Below are positions 43,206 to 52,363 of a stretch of 64,000 nt of DNA, one piece after another (the first letter of the stretch is position 1; every line of letters starts with the position of its first letter). The stretch is taken from positions 1-64,000 of the forward strand of contig NZ_SRSG01000017.1 of the NCBI RefSeq assembly GCF_005543295.1. The letters are read 5' to 3'. The position numbers were made by a program, and so were the translations under genes. The notes under the pieces are model-generated. The model had not been told where the DNA came from. It ran no database searches and was given only the letters and a program-made list of their open reading frames with translations. Origin of the DNA: Halalkalirubrum salinum (lineage in GTDB: Archaea > Halobacteriota > Halobacteria > Halobacteriales > Haloferacaceae).

Positions 43206-43877
43206 ATGGACGTCTTAGCAGACGAAATCGTTCGATTTCTCCGTGCGACGGGTCCCGATCACGATCCGATCCAGACGGAGATGGCCGAGTACGCGATAGC
43301 GGAAGGCTTCCCCATTATCGGCCCGAACGCGGGCGCAGTCCTGCGCTTGCTGGCGCGGCTGACCGACGCTGAGCGGATCTTCGAGTTCGGCTCTGGATAC
43401 GGCTACTCGGCGTACTGGTTCCTGCAAGGCATGAACCCGAACGGCCACATCGTGTTGACAGAGTTCGACGAGGACGAACTGGCGATGGGCCGGGAATTTC
43501 TCGATCGCGCCGACTTGGCAGACAGAGCCTCTTTCGAGGCGGGCGACGCGATGGAGACGATCGAACGCTACGACGGCCCCTTCGACGTGGTACTCATCGA
43601 TCACCAGAAACACCGCTACGCCGACGCGTTCGAGCGGGTTCGCACGGACGTGCGGGTTGGTGGCGTCGTCGTCGCGGACAACATGATGGAAGGCCCTATC
43701 GACTTCGATCGGTTGCTGGCACACTTTGAAAATGATGAGCCATTACCAGCCGCCGAAAGCGATCGCGAGACTGCGGGAATCGGTCAGTACGTCGATACTG
43801 TCCGCGCGGACCCTGCCTTCGAGACGTTCCTGCTCCCGGTCGGGTCAGGAATCTCGATCAGCACGCGGATGGAATAG
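43206..43877 (+). CDS. O-methyltransferase family 3
   Basis: The 223-aa SAM-dependent methyltransferase has IFEFGSGYGYSAYWF (SAM loop), VLTEFDEDELAMG, a metal-binding Asp in VVLIDHQKHRYADAF and ADNMMEGP (Asn/Asp ligand). This is the catechol O-methyltransferase-like class. The substrate is unknown. It is a single gene facing the creatininase-family gene. Confidence 0.9.
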   Translation: MDVLADEIVRFLRATGPDHDPIQTEMAEYAIAEGFPIIGPNAGAVLRLLARLTDAERIFEFGSGYGYSAYWFLQGMNPNGHIVLTEFDEDELAMGREFLDRADLADRASFEAGDAMETIERYDGPFDVVLIDHQKHRYADAFERVRTDVRVGGVVVADNMMEGPIDFDRLLAHFENDEPLPAAESDRETAGIGQYVDTVRADPAFETFLLPVGSGISISTRME

Positions 43878-43901
43878 CCCACATGTATCGGGCCGAAGTG
43901 C

Positions 43902-44672
43902 TCACACGTGTGGATCGGGCATGAGATCCGCAAAGCGCTGTGCGTCGAGCCACTCGAGTAACCCCACGAGCTGCTCGGTCGCGGCTTCGAACAGCTCTTC
44001 GCCGATCTCGGGAGTGGCGTCAGTCTGATCGCCAAAGACGCCGTTTTCAGAGTTGTCGATCGCGTCGTAGAACGTCCGCGCCCCGTGGACCCGCCCTGAC
44101 TCGGCGTCGAACGTTCGCGTCCCGCCGTCGCGGGCTGCGTCGAGGCGATCGGTTCGAACCAGCTCCTCGGCGATGTGCATGATCATCGCAGTCTCTTTTG
44201 GGCCACCGTGGGGGCCGTTGTATTCGAAGACGTCGTTCACGAGATCCGGAATCGACTCGTCCCACATCCACTCGATCGCATACGCGGCTTCGTCGTCTCT
44301 GAGCCGGCGACCGACCTCTCGGAGGTGAACGATGTTGCCGCCGTGGGCGTTGACGTAGACGACGCGATCGATCCCGTGGTAGGTGAGATTTCGGGTGAGG
44401 CTCTCGACGTAGTCGCGAAACGCCGGTGCGTCAACCCACATCGTGCCGTTGAACTGGCGGTGATGGGGGCTGACGCCGACGTTGATCGTTGGGGTACAGA
44501 GGTAGCCGGTTCGGTCGGCCGCTTCACGGGCCAACGCCTCTGCGATGAGGTGGTCGGTCGCGAGCGGCAGGTGCGGGCCGTGTTGTTCAGTCGATCCGAG
44601 CGGGATGATCGCGAGAGACTCACTGCCGACGTAGTCATCGAGATCCGGCCAGGTCTGTGCTGCGAGGTACAT
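43902..44672 (-). CDS. Creatininase-family amidohydrolase (ArfB-type candidate)
   Basis: The 256-aa protein has IIPLGSTEQHGPHLPLATD (Glu, His and Asp metal ligands), NVGVSPHHRQFNGTMWV, VNAHGGNIVHL and a Glu in GPKETAMIMH. The family includes creatininase and the archaeal formamide hydrolase ArfB of riboflavin/F420 synthesis; haloarchaea need F420, so ArfB is a plausible role but not shown by context. The start at 44672 gives MYLAAQTWPDL. Confidence 0.88.
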   Translation of the reverse strand: MYLAAQTWPDLDDYVGSESLAIIPLGSTEQHGPHLPLATDHLIAEALAREAADRTGYLCTPTINVGVSPHHRQFNGTMWVDAPAFRDYVESLTRNLTYHGIDRVVYVNAHGGNIVHLREVGRRLRDDEAAYAIEWMWDESIPDLVNDVFEYNGPHGGPKETAMIMHIAEELVRTDRLDAARDGGTRTFDAESGRVHGARTFYDAIDNSENGVFGDQTDATPEIGEELFEAATEQLVGLLEWLDAQRFADLMPDPHV

Positions 44673-44797
44673 AGAGCGTAAACGGAAACGCCGAAAATGA
44701 AACCATGGGATTCGATCTGGACGTGGTCGAACGACCATGTGAGTTGATCGCTCCGTGGTTCGCCATGTTTTTGCCGGCGCACCACCGACATCTGCGC

Positions 44798-45196
44798 ATG
44801 TTTGGAGGCGGCGGAATGAACCCACGGAAGATGCAACAGATGATGAAACAGATGGGGATCGACGTCGACGACATCGACGCCGAACGGGTCGTTATCACGA
44901 CCGAAGACGGCGAAGAGCTCGTCTTCGAGGCCCCACAGGTCACCAAAATGAACGCCCAGGGGACCGAAACCTACCAGATCGTCGGTGAGCCCACGGTTCG
45001 CGACGCTGATGCCGCAGCGGTGACCGACGCCTCGGAGGATACTGACGATGGCTCGTCAGACGAGGCGACAGCGGCGATCCCCGACGAGGACATCCAAATC
45101 GTCGCGACACGAGCTGGCGTCTCCAAAGACGAGGCTCGTGAGGCGCTCGCGGCGGCTGGCGGCGACCTCGCAGCGGCGATCGCCAGCCTCGAGTGA
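44798..45196 (+). CDS. nac: Nascent polypeptide-associated complex protein
   Basis: The 132-aa archaeal NAC binds ribosomes and emerging chains. MFGGGGMNPRKMQQMMKQMG is the archaeal N-terminus. The NAC barrel follows (ERVVITTEDGEELVFEAP). After an acidic linker comes the C-terminal UBA domain (IQIVATRAGVSKDEAREALA, GGDLAAAIASL). Its stop overlaps the GTG of trmI. Confidence 0.95.
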   Translation: MFGGGGMNPRKMQQMMKQMGIDVDDIDAERVVITTEDGEELVFEAPQVTKMNAQGTETYQIVGEPTVRDADAAAVTDASEDTDDGSSDEATAAIPDEDIQIVATRAGVSKDEAREALAAAGGDLAAAIASLE

Positions 45197-45921
45197 TTCT
45201 CCTCGTCCACGGCGATCGCGAGTACGTACGCGCCCCCGGCGAGGAGCTACAGACGGACCTCGGCGTACTCACGGTTCCAGACGATCCTGAACCGGGAACA
45301 GTTCTAGAGACGCATCTAGGCGAGGAGTTTGTCGTCCGGCGGCTCCGCGGGCCTGATCTGTTCAACCACCTCGATCGAACCGGCGCGCCGATGATGCCGC
45401 GGGACATCGGACTGGTGATCGGCTTCACCGGCGCACAGGCGGGCGATCGCGTGCTCGATGCGGGGACGGGAACCGGGATTCTCTCCGCGTATCTCGGGCG
45501 GCTCGGTGCCGCGGTGACGACCTACGAAATCGACGCAGAGTTTGCCGAAAACGCCCGGCAGAACATGGAAACCGCCGGCGTCGCCGACGCGGTCTCGGTC
45601 AGAACTGGAAACGTTCTCGACGACCTCGATCGACTCCGCGAGGAGCCGCCGTTCGATCTTGTGACGCTCGACACTGGCGACGCGCCCGATATGGTCGAAC
45701 ACGTCCCCGATCTGCTGGTGCCAGGTGGGTACGTCGCCGTCTACTCGCCGTTCGTCGAATCGACGCGATCGGTTGTCGAGGCCGCCCGCGACGCGGGGCT
45801 TGCAGACGTTCGGACGCTCGAGACGATCCAGCGAGAGATGACGTTTGACGATCGTGGATCGCGGCCGTCGACGCGTGGGGTCGGGCACACGGGATACCTC
45901 ACGATCGCCAGAAACGAATAA
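45193..45921 (+). CDS. trmI: tRNA (adenine-N1)-methyltransferase TrmI
   Basis: The 242-aa class I methyltransferase has a short N-terminal barrel and LLVHGDREYVRA. It then has GLVIGFTGAQAGDRVLDAGTGTGILSAYL (SAM loop, as in TrmI) and LDTGDAPDMVEHVPDLLVPGG. It makes m1A at tRNA position 57/58. The start is GTG at 45193 within the nac stop (GTGA), so translation is coupled; the nac-trmI pairing may tie ribosome and tRNA functions. Confidence 0.92.
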   Translation: MILLVHGDREYVRAPGEELQTDLGVLTVPDDPEPGTVLETHLGEEFVVRRLRGPDLFNHLDRTGAPMMPRDIGLVIGFTGAQAGDRVLDAGTGTGILSAYLGRLGAAVTTYEIDAEFAENARQNMETAGVADAVSVRTGNVLDDLDRLREEPPFDLVTLDTGDAPDMVEHVPDLLVPGGYVAVYSPFVESTRSVVEAARDAGLADVRTLETIQREMTFDDRGSRPSTRGVGHTGYLTIARNE

Positions 45922-45938
45922 GCCAGGACAGCCAGCGG

Positions 45939-46541
45939 CTAGTTCACGTCTGTGGTCCCAACCGATCGAAACAACTCCAATAACTCAACTCTATCTTCAT
46001 CGGGAGTGATGAGCGAGGCGACTGCGTTGGGATCGGCGCCTTGTGGAACAGAGACGGGATACGCGCCGCCGCCGACGTAGTACTGTCCGCTACGCGTCCA
46101 CACCGCGAGCATTCCCTCGAGCGGGATCCGGATCGAATCCACGACGCAGCGTGCGCTGTACGTTACGAGTGTCCCATCCTTATCTCCGTCTCCGTCTCCG
46201 ATCGCGACCGATCGCGAGTCACGTTTGCGTATTGATTCGAAGCTGCGATCGGCAAGCCGCTCCTCGAATCCGTCGGCTGCGCCGTTTCTAACGACCCGCG
46301 AAAGGGCTGCAGACGGACGTGTGTTCGGCCTGATCTGGATCCTGGTGACAAAAACAAATCGCCAGGCTGTGTCGACGCCCGTGCGTTCGGTAAGGATCGG
46401 TCCCCGATCGGCATCCTCGAACACGAGGGTGTGCGCGCGGACGGTGACGACTTTCGCGTCGAAGGGCGTCTCGACACTCGAATCGACCCGTCGCCAGCCT
46501 TCGAGGCGATCGTCCGGGATCGCCGGCGGTGGGACCTCCAT
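45939..46541 (-). CDS. Haloarchaeal hypothetical protein (200 aa)
   Basis: I do not recognise this family. The protein is soluble, with no signal peptide and alternating beta strands: VVTVRAHTLVFEDADRG, TAWRFVFVTRIQIRP and LVTYSARCVVDSIRI, followed by MLAVWTRSGQYYVGGGAYP. It ends with an acidic helix. The layout suggests a single beta-rich domain. It converges with trmI, 17 bases apart, and lies 28 bases downstream of TFS on the same strand. Confidence 0.7.
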   Translation of the reverse strand: MEVPPPAIPDDRLEGWRRVDSSVETPFDAKVVTVRAHTLVFEDADRGPILTERTGVDTAWRFVFVTRIQIRPNTRPSAALSRVVRNGAADGFEERLADRSFESIRKRDSRSVAIGDGDGDKDGTLVTYSARCVVDSIRIPLEGMLAVWTRSGQYYVGGGAYPVSVPQGADPNAVASLITPDEDRVELLELFRSVGTTDVN

Positions 46542-46569
46542 GACGGGCTATTGATCGCAGCGAGGCTAC

Positions 46570-46902
46570 TTAGTGGTCGTCCTCGCGCCACTTGTGGTCG
46601 CACTCGACGCAGGTGAAAAAGCGTGTTTCGGACTCATCAGCCGATCTAATCTGTTTCATTTCGTAGCGGGCGCGATCGTGCCCACAGGACGGACAGATGA
46701 CGGTCGTCGTCGGGCCAATCTCCGAGTTGTCGACCTCGGACATATCGACGACGCCCTCGTCGGACGATTGGCTCTCCGTGGTCGCTTCCTGGAACTGTCG
46801 TTCCTTCTCGCTGTCTCTGGGCTTTTCGAAGCCACAGCTTTGACAGACCCACATTCCGCCATCGGTCTGCATCATCGAACCGCAGTCGTCGCAGAACTCC
46901 AT
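46570..46902 (-). CDS. tfs: Transcription factor S (RNA polymerase cleavage factor)
   Basis: The 110-aa protein has an N-terminal zinc ribbon (CDDC near residue 4 and CQSC) and a C-terminal TFIIS ribbon (CPSCGHDRA ... CVECDHKW). An acidic linker lies between. The C-terminal hairpin holds RSADESETRFF, where the acidic DE pair stimulates transcript cleavage. It rescues backtracked RNA polymerase. ATG at 46902 gives MEFCDDCGS. Confidence 0.95.
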   Translation of the reverse strand: MEFCDDCGSMMQTDGGMWVCQSCGFEKPRDSEKERQFQEATTESQSSDEGVVDMSEVDNSEIGPTTTVICPSCGHDRARYEMKQIRSADESETRFFTCVECDHKWREDDH

Positions 46903-46946
46903 AGCCGGATGCACGGCCGCGGTCGTACTTAACGGTCCGGATTTCT

Positions 46947-47204
46947 CTACGCGTCGCCGTCAGACTGGCCTGGTTCGCCGAGCGCTTCGATCGGCAAGAC
47001 ATTATTAAGATCAGAATACAGGCCCTCAGCACTCTCGAAGCGATCGGCGTCGATTTTTCCGATCAGCGTTCCGAGGTCTGCATCGCCGTCGGCAAACGTG
47101 ACGGTGGTGTCAGCGAACGAATCGGCCGCTTCGTCGGCGTCGATCGGATACGAGAGTGATTCGAGCTGTTGCTGCAGGCGACTGAGTTTGATAGTCTGGC
47201 TCAT
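46947..47204 (-). CDS. Small haloarchaeal protein (85 aa, DUF5789-like)
   Basis: The protein starts MSQTIKLSRLQQQLESLSYP and is predicted helical then acidic, with FADGDADLGTLIGKI and an SDLNNVLPIEALGEPG tail. I match it from memory to DUF5789; function is unknown. The ATG at 47204 is preferred over one 19 codons upstream. It lies upstream of tfs in the same direction, 44 bases apart. Confidence 0.75.
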   Translation of the reverse strand: MSQTIKLSRLQQQLESLSYPIDADEAADSFADTTVTFADGDADLGTLIGKIDADRFESAEGLYSDLNNVLPIEALGEPGQSDGDA

Positions 47205-47379
47205 CACTGTAGGATCGGCCTCCGAACGGATAAGTACGTACACCAATACACGCTTAATCATCGCTTACACGCCGTCTATCCGATTTTGACCTGCTCACAA
47301 ACAACCCGCAGCGCCAGTATCGATCCCCGGAAACAAAACACCCATACCGCCGAGCACCTAATGATTCGACAATGGTGAT

Positions 47380-48702
47380 GTGGTAGTGTCAGCGCCGACG
47401 CTGTTCGGCAGCGATCGCCGGGTCATCGTGTTGGCGCTGGCGCGGATGGTCGGTGCGATCGGGAACTCGTTTTTGATCGTCGTCCTCCCACTTTTCATCG
47501 TCAGCGATTCGGTCGACATCGGAACGCTGCTCGACGTGTCGATCGGGATTGGTGGATACGGCTTCAACATGACAGAGCCGATTCTGATCGGGTTCGTGCT
47601 CTCGCTGTTTGGTTTGTTGAACAGCGTCTCGCAGCCGTTTACTGGGCGGCTTTCGGATCGCCGCATGGAGCGAAAGCCGTTCATCCTTGTTGGGATTGCG
47701 CTGCTCGGCACGGGCAGCCTCGGCTTTGCGATCGCGAGCGATTACCTCTCGATCGTGTTGCTTCGGGCGATGCAAGGCCTCGGCGCGGCGTTCATCATCC
47801 CATCGACCGTCGCGTTGGTAAACGAGTACGCTGCCGACGCCACGGACCGCGGTGGGAATTTCGGGATCTACAACACCTTTCGACTGATCGGGTTTGGATT
47901 CGGTCCCGTGATCGCGGGCATTATTGTGGATGCAGGTCCGTACATGGTGCCCGGCGGCGTAACGATTTCCGGGTTCGATGCGTCGTTTCTGGCAGCGTTT
48001 CTCGGCGCATTCACGAGCTTCGTGCTCGTCTACACGTTCGTCTCAGACGCCGAAGATGTCGAAGAGCCAGCCTCTGATGACATCTCGATCCGCGTCTGGG
48101 GCGACGATCGGCTGTTCGATCCGGTGTTCGTCCTCGGACTTGCGACGGTCACGATGGGGATCTGTATTGCGCTGTTTGCAACGCTACAAAACGAGATCAA
48201 CGCGGCCTTACAACAGGGGCCGATCTTCTTTTCTGCACAATTCGGCGCGGTGGTGATCTCGAACGTCCTGTTTCAGATCCCCGTCGGCCGGGCCGCCGAT
48301 CGCTACGGCCGCCGTCCGTTCCTCGTGATCGGCTTTGTGATCCTCATCCCCTCAACGCTGTTGCAGGGGCTCGTGATGTCCCCACTTGTCATGCTCGCGG
48401 TTCGGTTGCTGCAGGGGGTCGCTGTCGCGTTCGTGTTCGCCCCGTCGTTGGCGCTTGCGGGCGATCTGGCGCGAGCGGGCGAGTCGGGGTCGACGCTGTC
48501 GATCCTCACCATGGGATTTGGACTTGGTGTTGCGATCGGTCCGCTCGCGGCAGGATTTCTGGTCGCATACGGGCTCGCCGTGCCGTTCGCATTCGGCGCG
48601 GTGCTCGCGGTTGTGGGATTCTTTGCAGTGTACACCCAGGTTGAAGAGACGCTCCCTCCGAGCACAGACGGTGAACAACCCGCCGCGACACCACAGGATT
48701 GA
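47380..48702 (+). CDS. Major facilitator superfamily transporter
   Basis: The 440-aa protein has twelve hydrophobic segments and the MFS motif A in GRLSDRRMERKP (between helices 2 and 3) and again GRAADRYGRRP after helix 8. LRAMQGLGAAFIIPSTVAL is a motif B-like helix with a buried Arg. Its substrate is unknown; drug or metabolite efflux is typical. The start is GTG at 47380 (or 47386). Confidence 0.9.
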   Translation: MVVSAPTLFGSDRRVIVLALARMVGAIGNSFLIVVLPLFIVSDSVDIGTLLDVSIGIGGYGFNMTEPILIGFVLSLFGLLNSVSQPFTGRLSDRRMERKPFILVGIALLGTGSLGFAIASDYLSIVLLRAMQGLGAAFIIPSTVALVNEYAADATDRGGNFGIYNTFRLIGFGFGPVIAGIIVDAGPYMVPGGVTISGFDASFLAAFLGAFTSFVLVYTFVSDAEDVEEPASDDISIRVWGDDRLFDPVFVLGLATVTMGICIALFATLQNEINAALQQGPIFFSAQFGAVVISNVLFQIPVGRAADRYGRRPFLVIGFVILIPSTLLQGLVMSPLVMLAVRLLQGVAVAFVFAPSLALAGDLARAGESGSTLSILTMGFGLGVAIGPLAAGFLVAYGLAVPFAFGAVLAVVGFFAVYTQVEETLPPSTDGEQPAATPQD

Positions 48703-48755
48703 TCGCGTCGATCGCCGATCGCCGCGAGGGTCACTTGAAACCTAGATCGTGAACA

Positions 48756-49526
48756 CTACTCGAAGGCAGGATCGCGATCCTCGAGAAACGCGGCCATTCC
48801 CTCTTGCTGATCGTCGGTCCCGAACAGCCCGCTCCAGGCGCGTTGTTCGAACGACAACCCCGCGTCCAGTGTCGTTTCAGTGGCCAGTGAGACGGCCTCC
48901 TTGGCCGCACGCAGCGCCACCTGCGGTTTGAATGCAAGCACATCGGCCATCTCGTTGACGTGGGTGGTAAGCTCCTCAGCCGGCATAACCTCACTAACGA
49001 GGCCGTACTCGGCGGCGGTCTCGGCATCGATTCGATCGCCGAAGAAGATCATCCGTCGAGCGCGCTCGTCGCCGACCAGCCGCGGAAGTCGCTGAGTACC
49101 GCCCCAACCGGGGATGATTCCCAGATCGATCTCGGTGTGTCCGAGGATGGCGTTTTCGGCGGCAATACGAATGTCACAGGCCAGCGTCAGTTCTAACCCG
49201 CCGCCGAAGGCGTAGCCGTTGATCGCGGCGATCGTCGGCGCGGGAAACGCCGACAGCGCGTCCATCACATGATGGCCGAGTTCGGCGTACGCCTGCGCCT
49301 CCGGGGTCGAGAGATCCTGCATGTACGAGATGTCTGCACCGGCGACGAACGATCGATCGCCCGCGCCAGTCAGAATCAACGCTCGAGTGTCGGGTTCAAC
49401 ATCGGCGAGTGCGTCGGCGATCGACTCGAGCGTCTCGACGTTCAACGCATTGAGCTTCTCGGGGCGAGTAATGGTGAGCGTCGTGACGCCGCGATCGGTC
49501 ATCTCTACGCTAATTGAGTCTGTCAT
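48756..49526 (-). CDS. Enoyl-CoA hydratase/isomerase
   Basis: The 256-aa crotonase-fold enzyme has FVAGADISYM (oxyanion loop), GYAFGGGLELTLACDIRIA (oxyanion Gly and a catalytic Glu region) and LGHTEIDLGIIPGWGGTQRLPRL (second Glu), the full hydratase signature. It hydrates enoyl-CoA in beta-oxidation and could work with the dehydrogenase at 40133. Single gene. Confidence 0.94.
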   Translation of the reverse strand: MTDSISVEMTDRGVTTLTITRPEKLNALNVETLESIADALADVEPDTRALILTGAGDRSFVAGADISYMQDLSTPEAQAYAELGHHVMDALSAFPAPTIAAINGYAFGGGLELTLACDIRIAAENAILGHTEIDLGIIPGWGGTQRLPRLVGDERARRMIFFGDRIDAETAAEYGLVSEVMPAEELTTHVNEMADVLAFKPQVALRAAKEAVSLATETTLDAGLSFEQRAWSGLFGTDDQQEGMAAFLEDRDPAFE

Positions 49527-49587
49527 GGATACGTCGCTGACTAGATTCGTCGATCGATCAAAAGAATTGCCGGTGACTGACTGAGTG

Positions 49588-49872
49588 TCAGTGCTGGTGG
49601 CCGGTTGCTTCCGCCAGCGTGACGCCGAACCGCTCTTCGAAGAGTTCTTCGGCGGTTTCGTTCATCTTGACGAGTTCCGGGGGTGTCTCTCCCTGCGAGT
49701 GGTGGGCGAGCGCGTGGGCGTGCTGGGCAAGCGCCTGCAGTACGATGTCGCTGATAACCTTCGAGGGCTCCTCGCCCTGTTCTGCGAGCGTGTCGACGAG
49801 GCCTGCGGGAAGTTCAACGGTGTCGCTGTCGCCTTCGGGGCCCTCGATGGTGTAGGTTTCGGTGTCTGCCAT
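49588..49872 (-). CDS. Small haloarchaeal protein (94 aa, DUF7545-like)
   Basis: The protein starts MADTETYTIEGPEGDSDTVE, with a helical core (LVDTLAEQGEEPSKVISDIV) and a tail with three His (HAHALAHHSQ). It is acidic and soluble. The assignment to DUF7545 is from memory. ATG at 49872 is the natural start; the frame runs on upstream but loses haloarchaeal composition. Confidence 0.75.
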   Translation of the reverse strand: MADTETYTIEGPEGDSDTVELPAGLVDTLAEQGEEPSKVISDIVLQALAQHAHALAHHSQGETPPELVKMNETAEELFEERFGVTLAEATGHQH

Positions 49873-49989
49873 ACCGGAAAGAGGAGAGGGCCACGTAAGG
49901 GTTTGTGGGATTCGGCACGCGAAACTGTTGGGCAAGGACGACACCCTCTGGCCTGAAGGAATTAAGACACTCTCGCTCCAAACGCCACC

Positions 49990-50532
49990 GTGGACGAACT
50001 CACCGTCAGCACGATCGTGTTTGCGCCCCCCGAGCGGATTTACGAGTTGCTCATCGACTTCCCGCGATACGATCGCTACACAGAGTACCTCGAGCGCGTC
50101 CGCCGCATGGAAGGGGACGGCGGACCGGGGACACGGTACGCGCTGCGATTCTCGTGGTGGAAAATCACCTACACGGCCCATTCGCAGGTAACAGACGTCG
50201 AGCCACCCGGCCGAATTGACTGGCGGATTACGAAAGACATCGACGCGAACGGCTGCTGGCGGATTGAACCACTCGACAGCGTGCCAGAAGATGCCCCTGC
50301 GGGGACTGAGACCGCAACGAGAGTAAGCTTGGAGGTCAATTTCGATCCCCACTCTGCGGACGCGGATTCGCTTGATCTCCCGCGATTCGTCAACGTCGGC
50401 TGGGTAGTTGAGAAGGCAACCCCGCTCATTAGACAGGAGGCAGAGCGGGTGTTCGAGCGGGCGATCGCCGACATCGAAGGCCAGCGGCGATCGATTGACC
50501 TCGAGGTGCAGACGGATTCCGATCGGCTGTGA
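49990..50532 (+). CDS. SRPBCC (polyketide cyclase/COQ10-like) protein
   Basis: The 180-aa protein begins (GTG) MDELTVSTIVFAPPERIYEL, the strand-helix opening of START/Bet v1 folds, with IDFPRYDRYTEYLERV and a beta sheet through FSWWKITYTAHSQV. The C-terminal helix (PLIRQEAERVFERAIADIE) closes the ligand cavity. Such proteins bind hydrophobic ligands, as COQ10 binds quinone. No partner is evident nearby. Confidence 0.85.
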   Translation: MDELTVSTIVFAPPERIYELLIDFPRYDRYTEYLERVRRMEGDGGPGTRYALRFSWWKITYTAHSQVTDVEPPGRIDWRITKDIDANGCWRIEPLDSVPEDAPAGTETATRVSLEVNFDPHSADADSLDLPRFVNVGWVVEKATPLIRQEAERVFERAIADIEGQRRSIDLEVQTDSDRL

Positions 50533-50559
50533 AGCCAGCGGATGCTGGCGCGTACTCAT

Positions 50560-51831
50560 TCAGCGTTCGATCGCGCTCGCGGCGCGGATGATCGTTTCCT
50601 CGCCGAATTTTGGGCCGATTAGCTGGAGTCCGACCGGTCGATTGTCAGCCGTACCAGCCGGAACCGAAATCGCGGGGAGATTCGCGAGATTCACGGGGAC
50701 TGTGTTTGCGTCCATGAGGTACAGCTGCAACGGGTCCGAGAGGCTTTCACCGAGCGCCGGCGGCAGTACCGGCATCGTCGGTGAGGCCAACACATCGACG
50801 GATTTGAACGCCTCGTCGAAGTCCTGTTTAACCCACGCTCGGGCGTCCTGGGCCTTCTTGTAGTACTTGTCGTGGTAGCCGGCCGACAGAGCGTACGTGC
50901 CGAGCAGAATCCGGCGTTTGACCTCTGGGCCGAAGCCTGCCTCTCGGGCAGCAGCGAACGACTCGTTCCAGTTGCCGTCTGAGCCGCCACTCGTGCCGTA
51001 GCGAACCCCGTCGAACCGCGCGAGGTTCGAAGATGCCTCCGACATCGCGATGACGTAGTACGCCTGGACGGCGTGTTCCAGCGAGTCCAGCGAAACCTCC
51101 TCGATCGTCGCGCCGGCTGCTTCGAGCGCATCGATTCGGTCCTCAAAGACATCGACGACGCGATCATCTGCGCCCTCGAGTAGATCAGTTATGACACCGA
51201 CAGTGAGCGTGTCTATTTTGTCGTCGACCGCGGCCGCGTACGCCGAGTCTGCGCCCCCGTCGTTGGTCGTCCCGTCGTTCCGATCGGGGCCGGAGATAAC
51301 GTCGAGCAGGCGCGCGGCGTCCTCAACCGTGTTCGCGAGTGGGCCGATCTGTTCGAGGCTGTTGGCGTAGGCAACGAGGCCGTATCGCGAAACCAGCCCG
51401 TAGGTCGGCTTGATTCCCACGACGCCGCAGAACGCTGCAGGGTTGCGAACTGAGCCGCCAGTGTCCGAACCGATCGCCACGTCTGCCTCACCAGCGGCGA
51501 CCGCAGCCGCCGAACCACCCGAGGAGCCGCCAGGGACGTGTCCTGGGGCGGCCGGGTTCTCTGTCGGCCCAAACGCGGAGGTTTCGGTCGTGCCGCCCAT
51601 CCCGAACTCGTCCATGTTCGTTTTGCCGACGATCGTCCCGCCGGCGGCTTTGATTTTTGAGACAACGGTTGCGTCATACGGCGGGACGTAGTCTTCGAGC
51701 ATCGCCGAGCCGCACGTGGTCGTGACACCGGCGGTTGAGATATTGTCCTTGACTGCAACGGTCAACTCCGACAGCGGACCATTGCCGTCAGGTTCGATCG
51801 TTTCCTCGGTGATGAAGGCGTTCGTGCTCAT
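50560..51831 (-). CDS. gatA: Aspartyl/glutamyl-tRNA amidotransferase subunit A
   Basis: The 423-aa amidase makes ammonia for converting mischarged Glu-tRNA(Gln) or Asp-tRNA(Asn). LTVAVKDNISTAGVTTTCGS holds the catalytic Lys. GGSSGGSAAAVAAGEADVAIGSDTGGSVRNPAAFCG holds the Ser-cisSer-Lys triad serines. LASPTMPVLPP lies near the end. Its start overlaps the gatC stop by four bases. gatB is not in the window, as is often the case in archaea. Confidence 0.95.
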   Translation of the reverse strand: MSTNAFITEETIEPDGNGPLSELTVAVKDNISTAGVTTTCGSAMLEDYVPPYDATVVSKIKAAGGTIVGKTNMDEFGMGGTTETSAFGPTENPAAPGHVPGGSSGGSAAAVAAGEADVAIGSDTGGSVRNPAAFCGVVGIKPTYGLVSRYGLVAYANSLEQIGPLANTVEDAARLLDVISGPDRNDGTTNDGGADSAYAAAVDDKIDTLTVGVITDLLEGADDRVVDVFEDRIDALEAAGATIEEVSLDSLEHAVQAYYVIAMSEASSNLARFDGVRYGTSGGSDGNWNESFAAAREAGFGPEVKRRILLGTYALSAGYHDKYYKKAQDARAWVKQDFDEAFKSVDVLASPTMPVLPPALGESLSDPLQLYLMDANTVPVNLANLPAISVPAGTADNRPVGLQLIGPKFGEETIIRAASAIER

Positions 51832-52106
51832 GAAACCGTCGGCCCCTTGAAGTAGCCGTCTTCGGTTTCTTCGGCGTTGGCCAGCGCTTCCTCCTGGGAG
51901 AGACTCGACTCAACCTCGTCGGGGCGCATGACATTGACTAGTTCCGTCTCGCTATCGACCGCGGGCACCTCGTCCAGCGCATCGAAGTACGAGAGGATTT
52001 CATCGAACTGTTCGGCGAATTCGGCGACATCCTCGTCGTCGAGTTCGATTCGGGCAAGCTCGGCGACGTGTTTGACCGCCTCACCGTCGACAGACGATTC
52101 GCTCAT
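51828..52106 (-). CDS. gatC: Aspartyl/glutamyl-tRNA amidotransferase subunit C
   Basis: The 92-aa subunit wraps around GatA/GatB to stabilise them. VKHVAELARIELDDEDVAEF, EILSYFDALDEV and the C-terminal FKGPTVS motif are diagnostic. The start at 52106 is preferred over one 18 codons upstream. Confidence 0.93.
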   Translation of the reverse strand: MSESSVDGEAVKHVAELARIELDDEDVAEFAEQFDEILSYFDALDEVPAVDSETELVNVMRPDEVESSLSQEEALANAEETEDGYFKGPTVS

Positions 52107-52363
52107 ACAGTGGAGCAACCGTGCGCGGCGAGTAAGGGTTTCGATCGACCAAAGATACATACGGAGTCAGTTTCCTTCTGCTAAAATCGCAAGGCGTGAT
52201 CGGACCGAACCGAACGATTAATCATCCCCGTTGCGTCGTTTAGTTTTCCAGAAAATATTTTTTGAAATTAACTGATAGTATTAAGTAGGTGGAAAACAAT
52301 GTTATTGATACACAGAACAGTGGAAAAGAGACGCATCTTTCCCACCTGTTCTTGGATTCATAC

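Noticed and set aside
49873-50559. Long upstream extension of the 94-aa gene reading through the antisense of the SRPBCC gene
   Set aside because: The extension is antisense to a clear gene, and the ATG at 49872 gives a sensible acidic protein.
52289-52363. GTG start 25 codons upstream of TFB
   Set aside because: It lies only a few bases after the TATA-like ATTAAGTA, so it would be upstream of the transcription start; the ATG at 52364 begins the known TFB N-terminus.
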